Shown: in pieces, positions 25,990-35,230 of the stretch
Layout: every line of letters begins with the position of its first letter
Position numbering within the stretch: position 1 is the stretch's first letter
NCBI GenBank assembly: GCA_903864275.1
Contig: CAIPFE010000028.1
Coordinates: 186,001-250,000 of the forward strand
Direction of reading: 5' to 3'
Source of the DNA: an uncultured Mucilaginibacter sp.
Lineage (GTDB): Bacteria; Bacteroidota; Bacteroidia; Sphingobacteriales; Sphingobacteriaceae
Length of the DNA stretch: 64,000 bases
Made by a program: the position numbers and the translations under genes
The notes under the pieces: model-generated
What the model saw: only the letters and a program-made list of their open reading frames with translations
Told to the model about the DNA's origin: nothing
The model's database searches: none

Positions 25990-27039
25990 ATGCCGCCTGC
26001 CAAACCTGAAAATATCGACTGGATAAACAATTTAAGGTTTATAGCCCTTTATGCCGTTATTATGGTGCATTCCACCTCGCCGCTGCTGATGCCAGATGCC
26101 AAAGCATCAGTAAACGATTGGTGGACTGCCGATATTTTTAATGCGGCATTTCGCTTTCCGGTGCCGGTTTTTGTGATGATAACAGGGGCCTTGCTGCTGC
26201 ACAGGGACTATGAAATTGGCAGCTTCCTCAAAAAGCGTTTAACAAGGGTAGTGGTGCCATTCCTGTTCTGGAGCTTGGTTTATGTGTGGTATTTGTGGTA
26301 TAACGAAGAAATAACCTTTGGGAATGATGCCTGGGCAAACATAAAACTGGTGCTGCACTTTCTGAAAAATGGCAGCTCGTACCATTTATGGTACGTTTAT
26401 ATGCTGATCGGGCTTTATTTTTTTATACCGGTTCTCAGCAAGTTTGTACGCAATGCTTCCGAAAAAGAAATACTATATTTCCTGGCTGTATGGTTTGGCG
26501 TCATGCTGATCACACAGCCATATCTTTCCCGCTATAATCCATCCGTTGATATGCATTATTTTACTGGCTTTGCAGGTTATCTTGTTTTGGGCCATTACCT
26601 CGCTTTTAAAGATTTTAATGTAAAACACCTGCGTTTATGGATGGCGGCCTTGTGTGTTTTTAGCGTAGCGCTGATCGCGATAGGCAGCTGGTGGCTCATT
26701 TCGTACCCAAAATGGCCGGGCACGATGTTTTACGAACCTGTAAACCCTGTAATTATACTTTTGGCGGCAAGTATTTTTATGATGGCTAAACTTTCAACGT
26801 CTAAATTTCCGCCAATTATCACCCGCATTCGCGACTTCGCCGGTGAATATAGTTATGGCGTTTACCTGGGCCATGCATTGGTTTTGTACTTCCTTGAAGA
26901 TCCGTTTGGGGTAAATTATAAGCTTTGCGCGCCGGTTATCAGTATCCCGCTAACGGCATTGATCTGTTTCATATTATCTGTGCCGCTGGTATGGCTGATC
27001 AATAAGATACCTTTTGTTGGTAAATGGATTTCGGGGTAA
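25990..27039 (+). CDS. Acyltransferase family 3 membrane protein
   Basis: This is a 349-residue protein with about ten transmembrane helices. The start motif WINNLRFIALYAVIMVHS includes the essential arginine-histidine pair of acyltransferase 3 (OafA/WecH type) enzymes, which transfer acetyl or other acyl groups from the cytoplasmic side to surface sugars. RLTRVVVPFLFW and YSYGVYLGHAL are further family blocks. Length is that of the WecH-like branch, without a C-terminal SGNH domain. Neighbours with envelope functions support a role in cell surface modification. Confidence 0.88.
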   Translation: MPPAKPENIDWINNLRFIALYAVIMVHSTSPLLMPDAKASVNDWWTADIFNAAFRFPVPVFVMITGALLLHRDYEIGSFLKKRLTRVVVPFLFWSLVYVWYLWYNEEITFGNDAWANIKLVLHFLKNGSSYHLWYVYMLIGLYFFIPVLSKFVRNASEKEILYFLAVWFGVMLITQPYLSRYNPSVDMHYFTGFAGYLVLGHYLAFKDFNVKHLRLWMAALCVFSVALIAIGSWWLISYPKWPGTMFYEPVNPVIILLAASIFMMAKLSTSKFPPIITRIRDFAGEYSYGVYLGHALVLYFLEDPFGVNYKLCAPVISIPLTALICFILSVPLVWLINKIPFVGKWISG

Positions 27040-27071
27040 AAATAAAAATTCGCCTTTGCATTTAGCGCCAT

Positions 27072-27211
27072 TTTGGCTAAAGCCCTTACTCCATTGTACA
27101 AGCACCGTCCGCTAAAGCAGACGGCAATGACCTGATATATTGCTTGTTACATTCATTGCCGTTGGCTTCAGCCAACGTATAAAAATAACTAACAAAAGGG
27201 CTTTAGCCAAA
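27072..27211. repeat. Nested palindromic REP-like element
   Basis: Outer arms TTTGGCTAAAGCCCTT (27072-27087) and its exact complement (27196-27211) are 16 bp. Inside, CGGCAATGA (27122-27130) pairs with TCATTGCCG (27153-27161). There are two compact hairpins: CCGTCCGC-taaa-GCAGACGG (27106-27125) and CGTTGGC-ttca-GCCAACG (27160-27177). The GGCTWWAGCC words are typical of repetitive extragenic palindromes mobilised by RAYT transposases; no such transposase is in the window. Nothing else is seen in the 27040-27397 gap apart from the small inverted repeat below. Confidence 0.85.
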
Positions 27212-27337
27212 TTTCTGTGAGCATGTTAGCCAAGCCAACAGCAATACATCTAATCATACGGCTTTTATCCTTGCCGGGAGGATCAAATTTAAGATTATCC
27301 TATCGATCATAGAACCATAAATTGCTTCCATCAAAAA

Positions 27338-27374
27338 GCACAAATAATTCATAAATTTTTTTGGAGATTTGTGC
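27338..27374. promoter_or_regulatory. Small inverted repeat upstream of GT39 gene
   Basis: GCACAAAT (27338-27345) and ATTTGTGC (27367-27374) are 8-bp perfect arms around an AT-rich 21-base spacer, ending 23 bases before the ATG at 27398. It could be an operator or a leader hairpin. Confidence 0.35.
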
Positions 27375-27397
27375 CCTTACAATCTGCAACTACCCCA

Positions 27398-29023
27398 ATG
27401 AAGAAACTAACGGAAGGCAATGCGGCCCGTTTCTCGGCCATACTCATTATCATAACTTTTGTGCTGCGTTGCTTTATTGCTGCTTATACCGGTTTGGGTA
27501 ACGGCGAGTCCTACTATTTCAGGGGGGCGCTTCATCTTAATTTAAGTTATTTTGATCAGCCGCCTTTGTTTTTTTGGCTGGGCGCCTTGAGCATAAAGTT
27601 GTTTGGGCTCACAAATTTCGGTATCAGGTTCGCCTCGGTATTGTTGTTTGCCGGCACAAGCTGGCTGTTGTTTTTGGTCACCAAAAAGCTATTTACAGCC
27701 AAAGCCGGATTTTGGGCGGTAGTGTTGATGAATCTGAGCGCGGTATTTACGGTTGCCATTGCCTGCTGGTACCAACCGGATGCTCCGCTGATGTTCTTCT
27801 GGTTGCTGGCCACCTATTTTATTATTCAGCTGATGGTTGCGCCCGGTACCGAAAGCTCCGAATCCACCCGGAACAGTCGTAAAACCTGGCTATTATGGCT
27901 CACCGTCGGCATAAGTATGGGGTTGGCTACATTGAGTAAATATCACGTATTGTTTTTGTTCGCCGGTGTTTTTATGTTTATCGCCACTAATAAAAGTCAG
28001 CGCCACTGGCTGCGCCACCCGGGGCCTTACATCGCCATTTTGATCACCATACTTATGGCCATGCCTATATTGTGGTGGAACTATCACAACAACTGGGTAT
28101 CGTTCGTTTTCCAGGGTTCAAGGGCCGGGGTAAAGGGCGAAAAATTCCAGTTGCATGTAGACTGGTTTTTACGCAGCATTGCCGGGCAGGCTGCATTCCT
28201 TTTGCCGTGGATATGGTTCCCCACGATAAGACAGCTTTTTATTTCGTATAAACTGCGTTCGCAATTGCAGGCTTATAGCTTTATTTTCTGGATGGCTATT
28301 TTACCTATAGTGTTTTTTACATTAGTTACCTTATGGGCCGACCTGCAATTTCATTTTCACTGGCAGGCGCCTGGGTATATGATGCTTTTTATACCCTTAG
28401 GTTTTGCAATTGATAGGTGCTTGAGCGGTGAGGAAAAAGGAAGGCGACTAACCCGCAGATGGCTTAATTTTTCCATATTTTTTACTGTTATTACTATCGG
28501 GGTGCTGACGCTTCACATGGTTAGTGGCTTCTGGACATCTTACGGCCCCAAATGGGTAGTACATTATTTCCATGGCGATAACTTAGACCCCACCATACAG
28601 GGCGTTGATTATAACGATATAAATACCCGTTTTGAGAAAGAGGGCTGGCTGCAAAATCCCAATATATTTACCGGCAGTGCCCGCTGGTGGCTGACAGGTA
28701 AGATAGATTGGGCGCTGAAAGGAAAAAAGGACATTATCGTTTTTGACCCGGATCCCCGGAACCTGGCTTTTCTGGTTGATCCTAAAACCCTTATTGGTAA
28801 AGATGCTATTATTATTGGCGATCATCACGAGCCTTTTATTGATATGAATGTTAAACCGTTTTTCGACAGCGTAACACAATTACCTGATGTACAGATCATC
28901 CGGAATGGCCCTGAATATAAGCTGCAGGTTTATTATTGTAAAAATTTCCATATCTCGGCCCAAAAACGCATGGACCTGCCACTTTACAGGCAGTTGATAG
29001 GGCTGCCGCCGTTCGGAAAGTAA
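27398..29023 (+). CDS. Glycosyltransferase family 39 (ArnT-like) membrane protein
   Basis: From the ATG at 27398 the protein has 541 residues. About eleven transmembrane helices are followed by a C-terminal soluble part from residue ~400. The first extracytoplasmic loop keeps the ESYYFRGA...SYFDQPPLFFW motif of GT39 / PMT enzymes, in which acidic residues bind the polyprenyl-phosphate sugar (DQPP here, often DHPP). It would add a sugar to lipid A, a protein or another envelope acceptor on the periplasmic side. The donor cannot be told from the sequence. Confidence 0.88.
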   Translation: MKKLTEGNAARFSAILIIITFVLRCFIAAYTGLGNGESYYFRGALHLNLSYFDQPPLFFWLGALSIKLFGLTNFGIRFASVLLFAGTSWLLFLVTKKLFTAKAGFWAVVLMNLSAVFTVAIACWYQPDAPLMFFWLLATYFIIQLMVAPGTESSESTRNSRKTWLLWLTVGISMGLATLSKYHVLFLFAGVFMFIATNKSQRHWLRHPGPYIAILITILMAMPILWWNYHNNWVSFVFQGSRAGVKGEKFQLHVDWFLRSIAGQAAFLLPWIWFPTIRQLFISYKLRSQLQAYSFIFWMAILPIVFFTLVTLWADLQFHFHWQAPGYMMLFIPLGFAIDRCLSGEEKGRRLTRRWLNFSIFFTVITIGVLTLHMVSGFWTSYGPKWVVHYFHGDNLDPTIQGVDYNDINTRFEKEGWLQNPNIFTGSARWWLTGKIDWALKGKKDIIVFDPDPRNLAFLVDPKTLIGKDAIIIGDHHEPFIDMNVKPFFDSVTQLPDVQIIRNGPEYKLQVYYCKNFHISAQKRMDLPLYRQLIGLPPFGK

Positions 29024-29036
29024 ACAAGCACTAATT

Positions 29037-29258
29037 GTCATGAATTTATTCGGATGACACGAATTGATTTCTCATGAATTTTAGTAGGTTTATGGCACCC
29101 ATTAATTTAATTGATTAAGCACTTATAACAGGCATTTTTTTGGCACAAATAATACAAAGTCTACCCGTTAACCATTTATGTAATTCAAATGAAGCCGGAA
29201 AATTTGTTCCGGTTGATTCCCGTTCGTGTAATCCGGATAAATTCGTGAAATTCGCGGC
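29037..29258. repeat. Inverted element reaching into GH20 gene start
   Basis: The left arm (29037-29066: TGTCATGAATTTATTCGG.. then ATGACACGAATTG) and the right arm (29222-29258: GTTCGTGTAATCC.. then GGATAAATTCGTGAAATTCG) are imperfect complements. AATTCGTG-type words make up both. The right arm covers the proposed GTG start and the first few codons of the GH20 gene. Confidence 0.65.
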
Positions 29259-30957
29259 TATCTTTTTGTTGTTGCCGCTTTTTCTTTCTGCTCAAAGTAT
29301 CAATATCATTCCGCTTCCCAAATCATTTGTAAAAGCTGACGGGCAGTTCCAGCTAAATGCCAACACAATTATCGGGACGAATGATACTTCATTATTGCCC
29401 CAGGCCAATTACCTGCAAACAGAATTGCGTAAGGCAAATGGCTGGACCATCGCCCTCGATCAAAATGAGGCATTGGCTGCCATCGACCTTCAATTGACTG
29501 ATAAAAAGCAAAGGCCGGGGTTCTATAGTTTAAAAATTGAGCCGAAGAAAATAACTATTCAATCGTCGGGCAACGAAGGTGTTTTTTATGGAATAGTTTC
29601 CCTGCTGCAATTCATCAGGAGCCAGCCTGGCGGAAACACTATAAGTATATCGGCAGTCGAAATAACAGACGAGCCAAGGTATCAGTGGCGGGGTTTTATG
29701 CTCGATGAATCCCGGCATTTTTTTGGAAAGGAAAAGGTTGAACAGTTGCTGGATTGGATGGCCTTTTACAAGCTCAACAAGTTTCACTGGCATTTAACAG
29801 ATGTAAACGGCTGGCGGATAGAAATAAAAAAATACCCGTTGTTGACAACCGTTGGCGGGATCGGTAATCACTCCGATTCGCTAGCAGCAGCAAAATACTA
29901 TACGCAGGATGATATTAAGGGTATAGTAGCCTATGCGCAGGAGAGATTCATCACGGTTATCCCCGAAATTGACATGCCTGGTCACGCTACAGCAGCCAAC
30001 AAGGCCTATCCGGAATTTAGCGGCGGCAGTATACCAAAATATCACAACTTTACTTTTGATCCATCCAATGAAAAGACATACCAGTTCTTAGCTGATATTC
30101 TTAAAGAAACCAATACACTCTTCCCATCGCACATGATGCACCTCGGGGGCGATGAAGTGGCCTTAGGTATACAGGCCTGGGCCGGCAGGCCCGCCATCAC
30201 AGATATGCTGGCAAAAAACAATTTCACTTCGCTTGCCGACCTTGAACATTATTTTTTTCGACGAATGGCTGATACTGTGATCGCTATGAACGACAAGATC
30301 CTTTGCTGGGATGAAGCGGCGGAAACCGATCTGCCTGCCGATAAAACCATTATTTTCTGGTGGCGCCAGAATGTTCCCTCCCAATTAACATTGGCGCTCC
30401 AAAAAAAATACCAGGTGGTGCTTTGTCCCCGCCTTCCCCTGTATTTTGATTTTGTACAGGATAAGGGTCACATCTCGGGGCGTAAATGGGACGGCACATT
30501 TTTTAACAACGAAAACGATATTTACAATTTCCCTGATAAAGTTATCCCATCGGATGAATTGGGATCGACACAAGTACTAGGCATACAGGCAAATATCTGG
30601 ACAGAAACCATCGGATCCGAAAAGAGGCTTGATTTTATGACCTACCCGCGCCTGGCGGCCTTAGCTGAATCGGCCTGGACGGATGCGTCGGCAAAAGATG
30701 AAAACTCCTTCAATGAACGACTTAAATCAAATCTTCTGCTTTATGATAAAGCCGGGATATATTATTACAACCCGTTTGATCCTTTAATGCATGCCGAAGC
30801 TATTGATTTCGCGCCGCATATTGCGAAGCCGATGTCAAAAAATAAACATCACCATGGACGCGGATCGAAAAAGTCTCATCATCATCCGGAAAGCGGTCGT
30901 TCAAAACATGGCCAGAAACATCATCATTCGGAATCCAAAAAGAAACATAAACGATAA
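29245..30957 (+). CDS. Beta-N-acetylhexosaminidase, GH20, with His-rich tail
   Basis: From a GTG at 29245 the protein has 570 residues and begins with a clean signal peptide (KFAAIFLLLPLFLSAQ). The alternative TTG at 29140 adds 35 residues that are read from an intergenic repeat. The GH20 domain-2 and barrel blocks are clear: YQWRGFMLDESRHFF, KFHWHLTDVNGWRIEIK, IPEIDMPGH, and the catalytic pair in HLGGDEV (Asp303-Glu304). It releases terminal GlcNAc or GalNAc by substrate-assisted catalysis. The last ~40 residues are a His/Lys/Ser-rich, unstructured tail with 11 histidines, unusual for the family. Confidence 0.93.
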   Translation: MKFAAIFLLLPLFLSAQSINIIPLPKSFVKADGQFQLNANTIIGTNDTSLLPQANYLQTELRKANGWTIALDQNEALAAIDLQLTDKKQRPGFYSLKIEPKKITIQSSGNEGVFYGIVSLLQFIRSQPGGNTISISAVEITDEPRYQWRGFMLDESRHFFGKEKVEQLLDWMAFYKLNKFHWHLTDVNGWRIEIKKYPLLTTVGGIGNHSDSLAAAKYYTQDDIKGIVAYAQERFITVIPEIDMPGHATAANKAYPEFSGGSIPKYHNFTFDPSNEKTYQFLADILKETNTLFPSHMMHLGGDEVALGIQAWAGRPAITDMLAKNNFTSLADLEHYFFRRMADTVIAMNDKILCWDEAAETDLPADKTIIFWWRQNVPSQLTLALQKKYQVVLCPRLPLYFDFVQDKGHISGRKWDGTFFNNENDIYNFPDKVIPSDELGSTQVLGIQANIWTETIGSEKRLDFMTYPRLAALAESAWTDASAKDENSFNERLKSNLLLYDKAGIYYYNPFDPLMHAEAIDFAPHIAKPMSKNKHHHGRGSKKSHHHPESGRSKHGQKHHHSESKKKHKR

Positions 30958-31085
30958 TCACACCAAAGCGCTGTATTTACCCGTTGTAATATTTTCACTG
31001 CCTGTTAAGTATTACAGCATAATTAAAGCTAATTTTAGGTTCGAAAATTAGTCTATTTAACTTTATAAATAAACAATCAATTATT

Positions 31086-33056
31086 TTGAGACGCAATCAT
31101 ATCAGCCACAAAAAACATGTCTTCAGAAGCGTATTAGCCTGTTTAATATCATTGTTTATATTCGTAAACGAAGCCTATAGCCAGGCCGAAGTAGAGCCCT
31201 GGGGCAATATAACCGGCGTCCGTAAAAATGGGCAGCTTTTCAATTTTGAGTCAAGTATTAAGGTAATAAGCGGTAATTGGAAGAATTTTGTTTCCACTGG
31301 TAAAGAAAGACAGCGGCCGCATTATAAACGCAACGGGGATGAACAGGAAATAACTACCAGCATCGATAGCTTGTTTTTTAAGGAAACTATAAAGGACGTC
31401 GGCAGCGGGAAGATAAAAGTGACGTTGAATTTAAACGCCCATGCGGATGCTACTTTTGATGGTGTTTTTTTTTGTATTACCATGCCCGGCGATGATTATA
31501 CCCCGGGCCGCTTGCGGTTGTTGGGGGTTAACGACGCCTTGAAGAATTACTCAGGCATAGGAAAAAATTACGACGACACTGCTAAAGGATTTGAACTTAA
31601 TTCGCCCGCCCGCGGTTTCAAAATTGAGTTTGACGAACCTGCCGTTATCAGGTACCGAACAGATACCAGTTATCGCAAAAATGACTTGCAGCTTTATGTC
31701 GGATTCAAATTAAATGGCGTGCACGAAGGCGATACCTTACAAAGGACTTATACTATCAAAACTTCGGGCGACATTGATAATGCCCCTGTCAATTTAGATT
31801 TAAATACCTCGCAGCCGGGTCGCGAATTTGACGGGCTTGGCGGTAATTTCCGTCTTCAAAACGCTAGAACCGACCCCCAGGTTATTGATTATTGCCTGCA
31901 AAACCTGCGCGTGGCTTACAGCCGTGTCGAAATGCCCTGGCGGTTTTGGCAACCCAATAAAGATATTGACCCAACGGCCAGCGCCGACTCCGGGAAACTG
32001 CCCCCTGCAGTTAAAAAGGCAATGCAAATGGCGCACAGGCTGGATAGCATGGGTATCCCGATTATACTTTCGGCCTGGTTCCCTCCAAATTGGGCAGTGA
32101 AGGGTAACGTTAATTTCCGGCCGGTTAACGGTGTTTGGGGCAACCCGCTCAATAAAGATAATATGGATGCCATTTACAAATCCATTGCCGATTATATCCT
32201 TTATTTGAAAAATAAATACGGCACCGAAGTAAAGTTTTTTTCGTTCAATGAATCAGATCTCGGTATAAATATTCGCTTAACACCGCAGGACCATGATGAT
32301 TTCATCAAAGGCTGCGGGGCATATTTTGCAACACACGGCCTTAAAACTAAAATGCTGCTTGGCGATAACTCCGATGCCACAACATACAAATTTATTTACC
32401 CCGCAATGGACGATCCCGGCGCAAAGCCATACATCGGCGCTATTTCTTTCCACTCATGGCGGGGCTGGGACACGGATATCCTTCACAAATGGGCCGATGC
32501 TGCTACCCGTCTTAATGTTCCGCTGCTCGTTGGCGAGGGCAGTATTGATGCCGCCGCCTGGAACTACCCGGATATTTTCCAGGAGCAAACTTATGCATTA
32601 AAGGAGATAAACCTGTATACCCGCCTGCTGGCTATTTGTCAGCCCCTATCCATATTGCAATGGCAGCTAACAGCCGATTATTCACCACTGATAGGCGGTG
32701 GTATATTTGGCAATAACGAGCCGCTGCATCCCGGCCAAAGGTTTTGGAATTTGAAGCAATTGTCGATAACGCCCAAGGGCCTTTTTGCCATGCCTATATC
32801 GTGTGACAGGCCTAATATATCAGTAGCTGCTTTGGGCGATAATACAAAAAGCGTATATGCTGTTCATTTGGTTAATAATGGCACCGGGCGCAAAGTAACA
32901 TTAACAGGTTTACCTTTAGATGTAAAGCAATTACAAATTTACACCACCACTACAGCATTAAATATGAAGGAAAGCGGGCCGGTTAAAGTAAAGGCTGGCA
33001 TAGCAAAGTTTAAATTGCCCGCCACAAGTTACATCACCCTGATAAGCCAAAAATAA
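31086..33056 (+). CDS. Secreted GH30-like glycoside hydrolase
   Basis: This encodes 656 residues from a TTG start (no ATG is close), with a signal peptide ending at NEAYSQ. Residues ~35-235 form a beta-rich domain of unknown kind. Residues ~245-550 form a TIM barrel of clan GH-A with FDGLGGNFR at its start, FFSFNESDLG (Glu389 as likely acid/base) and LLVGEGSID (Glu484 as likely nucleophile). A C-terminal beta domain follows. It resembles GH30 enzymes acting on beta-1,6-linked galactans or glucans. It follows the GH20 gene by about 130 bases. Confidence 0.78.
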   Translation: MRRNHISHKKHVFRSVLACLISLFIFVNEAYSQAEVEPWGNITGVRKNGQLFNFESSIKVISGNWKNFVSTGKERQRPHYKRNGDEQEITTSIDSLFFKETIKDVGSGKIKVTLNLNAHADATFDGVFFCITMPGDDYTPGRLRLLGVNDALKNYSGIGKNYDDTAKGFELNSPARGFKIEFDEPAVIRYRTDTSYRKNDLQLYVGFKLNGVHEGDTLQRTYTIKTSGDIDNAPVNLDLNTSQPGREFDGLGGNFRLQNARTDPQVIDYCLQNLRVAYSRVEMPWRFWQPNKDIDPTASADSGKLPPAVKKAMQMAHRLDSMGIPIILSAWFPPNWAVKGNVNFRPVNGVWGNPLNKDNMDAIYKSIADYILYLKNKYGTEVKFFSFNESDLGINIRLTPQDHDDFIKGCGAYFATHGLKTKMLLGDNSDATTYKFIYPAMDDPGAKPYIGAISFHSWRGWDTDILHKWADAATRLNVPLLVGEGSIDAAAWNYPDIFQEQTYALKEINLYTRLLAICQPLSILQWQLTADYSPLIGGGIFGNNEPLHPGQRFWNLKQLSITPKGLFAMPISCDRPNISVAALGDNTKSVYAVHLVNNGTGRKVTLTGLPLDVKQLQIYTTTTALNMKESGPVKVKAGIAKFKLPATSYITLISQK

Positions 33057-33080
33057 GGGCCGAGTGCTTAATTTACCACC

Positions 33081-33308
33081 ATGAAGAACGACCCTTTAAG
33101 CCTTCCCCTTTTTGAAATGCGCCTGGAAGAAATACACCGGGCTGACCCATGGCTGCGTTATGAAATTTCTATCCGGGAATTTATTGCATTGTTCCCTGTC
33201 CGATACAAAAACGGCTTACCTATAAAACCGGAACACCCCGCGATCTATGGCGTAGACCGCGAGGTGTTTTTGAAAGTATTGGTAGCGTTTAAACAGTGCT
33301 TTAACTAA
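33081..33308 (+). CDS. Small conserved-type hypothetical protein
   Basis: This encodes 75 residues without signal or membrane segment, with an acidic helical N-terminus (FEMRLEEIHRADPWLRYEISIREFIALFP) and a second helix at the end. I do not recognise the family. The frame uses typical codons and a good ATG 25 bases after the GH30-like stop, so it may be the last gene of that operon. A REP-like element begins 11 bases after its stop. Confidence 0.55.
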   Translation: MKNDPLSLPLFEMRLEEIHRADPWLRYEISIREFIALFPVRYKNGLPIKPEHPAIYGVDREVFLKVLVAFKQCFN

Positions 33309-33318
33309 CATTGTTCGT

Positions 33319-33426
33319 GCGATGGGCTATACCCATCGCAGACATATTTCGCCCTTTCAGGGCTTCGTATCCTCAATTTAGCCCTGAAAGGGCGAAATAT
33401 GTCAGCACAGGGCGTAGTCCTGTGGG
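33319..33426. repeat. Three-hairpin REP-like element
   Basis: The central stem has perfect 24-bp arms (33341-33364 and 33380-33403; core CGCCCTTTCAGGGCT) with a 15-base loop. It is flanked by CGATGGG-ctata-CCCATCG (33320-33338) and CACAGG-gcgtagt-CCTGTG (33406-33424). A decayed copy with the same order lies at 56704-56816. It fills the gap between the small gene and ferritin. Confidence 0.9.
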
Positions 33427-33447
33427 GAATGTTAAATGTGGTTGCGT

Positions 33448-33999
33448 TTACGGTTTTTCCACCGTAACATCCTGCGCCAGTACCGCATCATCAGGTGTTA
33501 TTGCCAAATCCCTGTCAAGCGTATACAACGCATCATGTCCTGCTTTTTCACCCCCGGCAACTTTTATTTTTGAAAGCAGATCCATAGCCAGCGTTTCTTC
33601 TTCTGTCTGTTCTTTTACAAACCATTGCATAAAATTCCAGGTTGCCCAGTCTTTTTCTGCCATACTCATGTTCACTATTTCGTAAATAGATGTGGTGTTT
33701 TCTACCTCCGACTTAAATATCTTTTCAAAGCAATCATTTACGCTCACAGGGTCAGCGCCGGGGCCAGGTATAGCTGTTACAACCACCTTGCCGCCCCTTT
33801 TTAAAATATATTCCAATATTTTCATCATGTGGTTACGCTCTTCATTTGAGTGACGGAACAGAAAATTGGAAATACCATCATATCCCTTTTCGTTTGCCCA
33901 CGAGGCGTAGGCAAGATAGATCTGCGCATTGTGCGCTTCATTGGTCATCTGATCATTTAACGCTTTTGCCAGCGTTTTTGAAAGCCTGTTAGTATCCAT
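33448..33999 (-). CDS. Ferritin
   Basis: This is a 183-residue non-heme ferritin. Ferroxidase ligands are visible: Glu21 in the first helix, the EExxH of SNEERNHMMK (Glu54, His57), and acidic residues in the EEQTEEE region of the later helix. It oxidises Fe2+ and stores it as a mineral inside a 24-mer shell in the cytosol. The C-terminus is slightly extended (LDRDLAITPDDAVLAQDVTVEKP). It is transcribed alone, away from the REP element. Confidence 0.93.
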   Translation of the reverse strand: MDTNRLSKTLAKALNDQMTNEAHNAQIYLAYASWANEKGYDGISNFLFRHSNEERNHMMKILEYILKRGGKVVVTAIPGPGADPVSVNDCFEKIFKSEVENTTSIYEIVNMSMAEKDWATWNFMQWFVKEQTEEETLAMDLLSKIKVAGGEKAGHDALYTLDRDLAITPDDAVLAQDVTVEKP

Positions 34000-34215
34000 A
34001 AATAAATATTTAAAATCTAAACTAAAAGTAGGAGAAAAAGTTTAATTTATTTATAGATGCCGGTGAAAATGATATTTCATCCGGCCCAAATGCCTGCAAT
34101 TCTTCGATTACGCATGACTGAATGACAATAAAAGCAAAGCATTCCGGCTCAGGAGGCAGATCGCGAGGGGTTCCTCGGAGTACCTGTTACTTAGGGCGGC
34201 GGTTCGATTGAATAC

Positions 34216-34563
34216 TTAAACCTGTTTATAGGCAGATAAGTGGCTGGTTTTTATACTCAGGACAAATGATTTGCCAACACTTATTTTAACGCTCTTATCC
34301 TGCAGCATCGCTTTTATTGCATCATCGGATTTTAACGCCTCATATAAGTCGCGCGCGACAGGCGATCCGCTGATGTTGGTGATCACGCGGCCGTTCTCCA
34401 TAGTTATACTAAAGGAATAGCCCGATTTTCCACGATCTCCTGCTGATTCAAAATCTTGTATGTTTAATTTAAACTGCTGATCTTCGTTAAGGCTCTTTTT
34501 TATATGCAAGCGGATAACTGGCAGGTACCTTTTCCAGGTAGTTAAATATTGTCTATCTTCCAT
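34216..34563 (-). CDS. Hypothetical cytosolic protein
   Basis: This encodes 115 residues with no signal or membrane segment and a mixed alpha/beta pattern (YSFSITMENGRVITNISGSPVARDLYEALKSDDAIKAML). I recognise no family and see no catalytic motif. An ATG start with normal codon use supports a real gene. The stretch 34000-34215 on its 3' side holds no gene; it has a small CGAGG-ggtt-CCTCG hairpin in an unusually GC-rich patch near 34160. Confidence 0.5.
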   Translation of the reverse strand: MEDRQYLTTWKRYLPVIRLHIKKSLNEDQQFKLNIQDFESAGDRGKSGYSFSITMENGRVITNISGSPVARDLYEALKSDDAIKAMLQDKSVKISVGKSFVLSIKTSHLSAYKQV

Positions 34564-34840
34564 TAAGGCGATAAAGGTAAGATAATATAAACAGCAATCG
34601 CGTAAATAAGTTAAATGGAATAATTAATATCCCCACACGCAGGCAAATCAGTCTCTTTGAAATGAGAAATAAATCAATGCCCCTGCTTTTTGGTTGTTAA
34701 AAAAATGTCGCTACATGCATATTAAATTGACATTATCGCCGTTTTTTAGTAATTTAATCCAGGTAAATTTATATATAACATAAAGACATACCCAAAAAGC
34801 CATCGGGGGAAACTTAATTACACCAAATAAAAATTAAGAT

Positions 34841-35224
34841 ATGTTTAAAGACATCAAAGCAGTTAGCAGTTTTTCAGTAAACGACCTGCAAAAAGCAAAA
34901 GATTTTTACCATGGTAAGCTTGGCCTGGAAGTATCGGAAGGGACAATGGGGGTTTTAACATTGCACACAAATGGCGGCGGCACAGTTCTCATTTATCCTA
35001 AACCAAACCATGAACCAGCTACCTTTACCGTTTTAAATTTCCCGGTACCTGACATCGGGGAAGCAGTAGATGAGCTCATAAGTCGCGGCATCACCTTTGA
35101 ACAATACGGCGCGCCAATTAAAACAGACGAAAAAGGCATTTTTAGAGGCGATGGTCGCGGCCCGGATATTGCCTGGTTTAAAGACCCGGCCGGGAATATT
35201 TTGTCGGTACTGAAGGGGATGTAA
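34841..35224 (+). CDS. VOC family (glyoxalase/bleomycin resistance fold) protein
   Basis: This is a 127-residue protein with the vicinal oxygen chelate fold: [23 protein letters not shown] at the first half and [18 protein letters not shown] at the end. Candidate metal ligands are the glutamates and histidine of such motifs, but the first canonical His is a Ser/Asn region here, so metal binding is uncertain. The family covers glyoxalases, dioxygenases and antibiotic-binding proteins. It is convergent with a second VOC gene 6 bases away. Confidence 0.85.
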   Translation: MFKDIKAVSSFSVNDLQKAKDFYHGKLGLEVSEGTMGVLTLHTNGGGTVLIYPKPNHEPATFTVLNFPVPDIGEAVDELISRGITFEQYGAPIKTDEKGIFRGDGRGPDIAWFKDPAGNILSVLKGM

Positions 35225-35230
35225 TTCCTG

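Noticed and set aside
34140..34200. GC-rich patch with a small hairpin between ferritin and the next gene, considered as a tRNA or RNA gene
   Set aside because: No cloverleaf, no TTCGA arm in the right place, and no promoter; only a 5-bp stem is seen.
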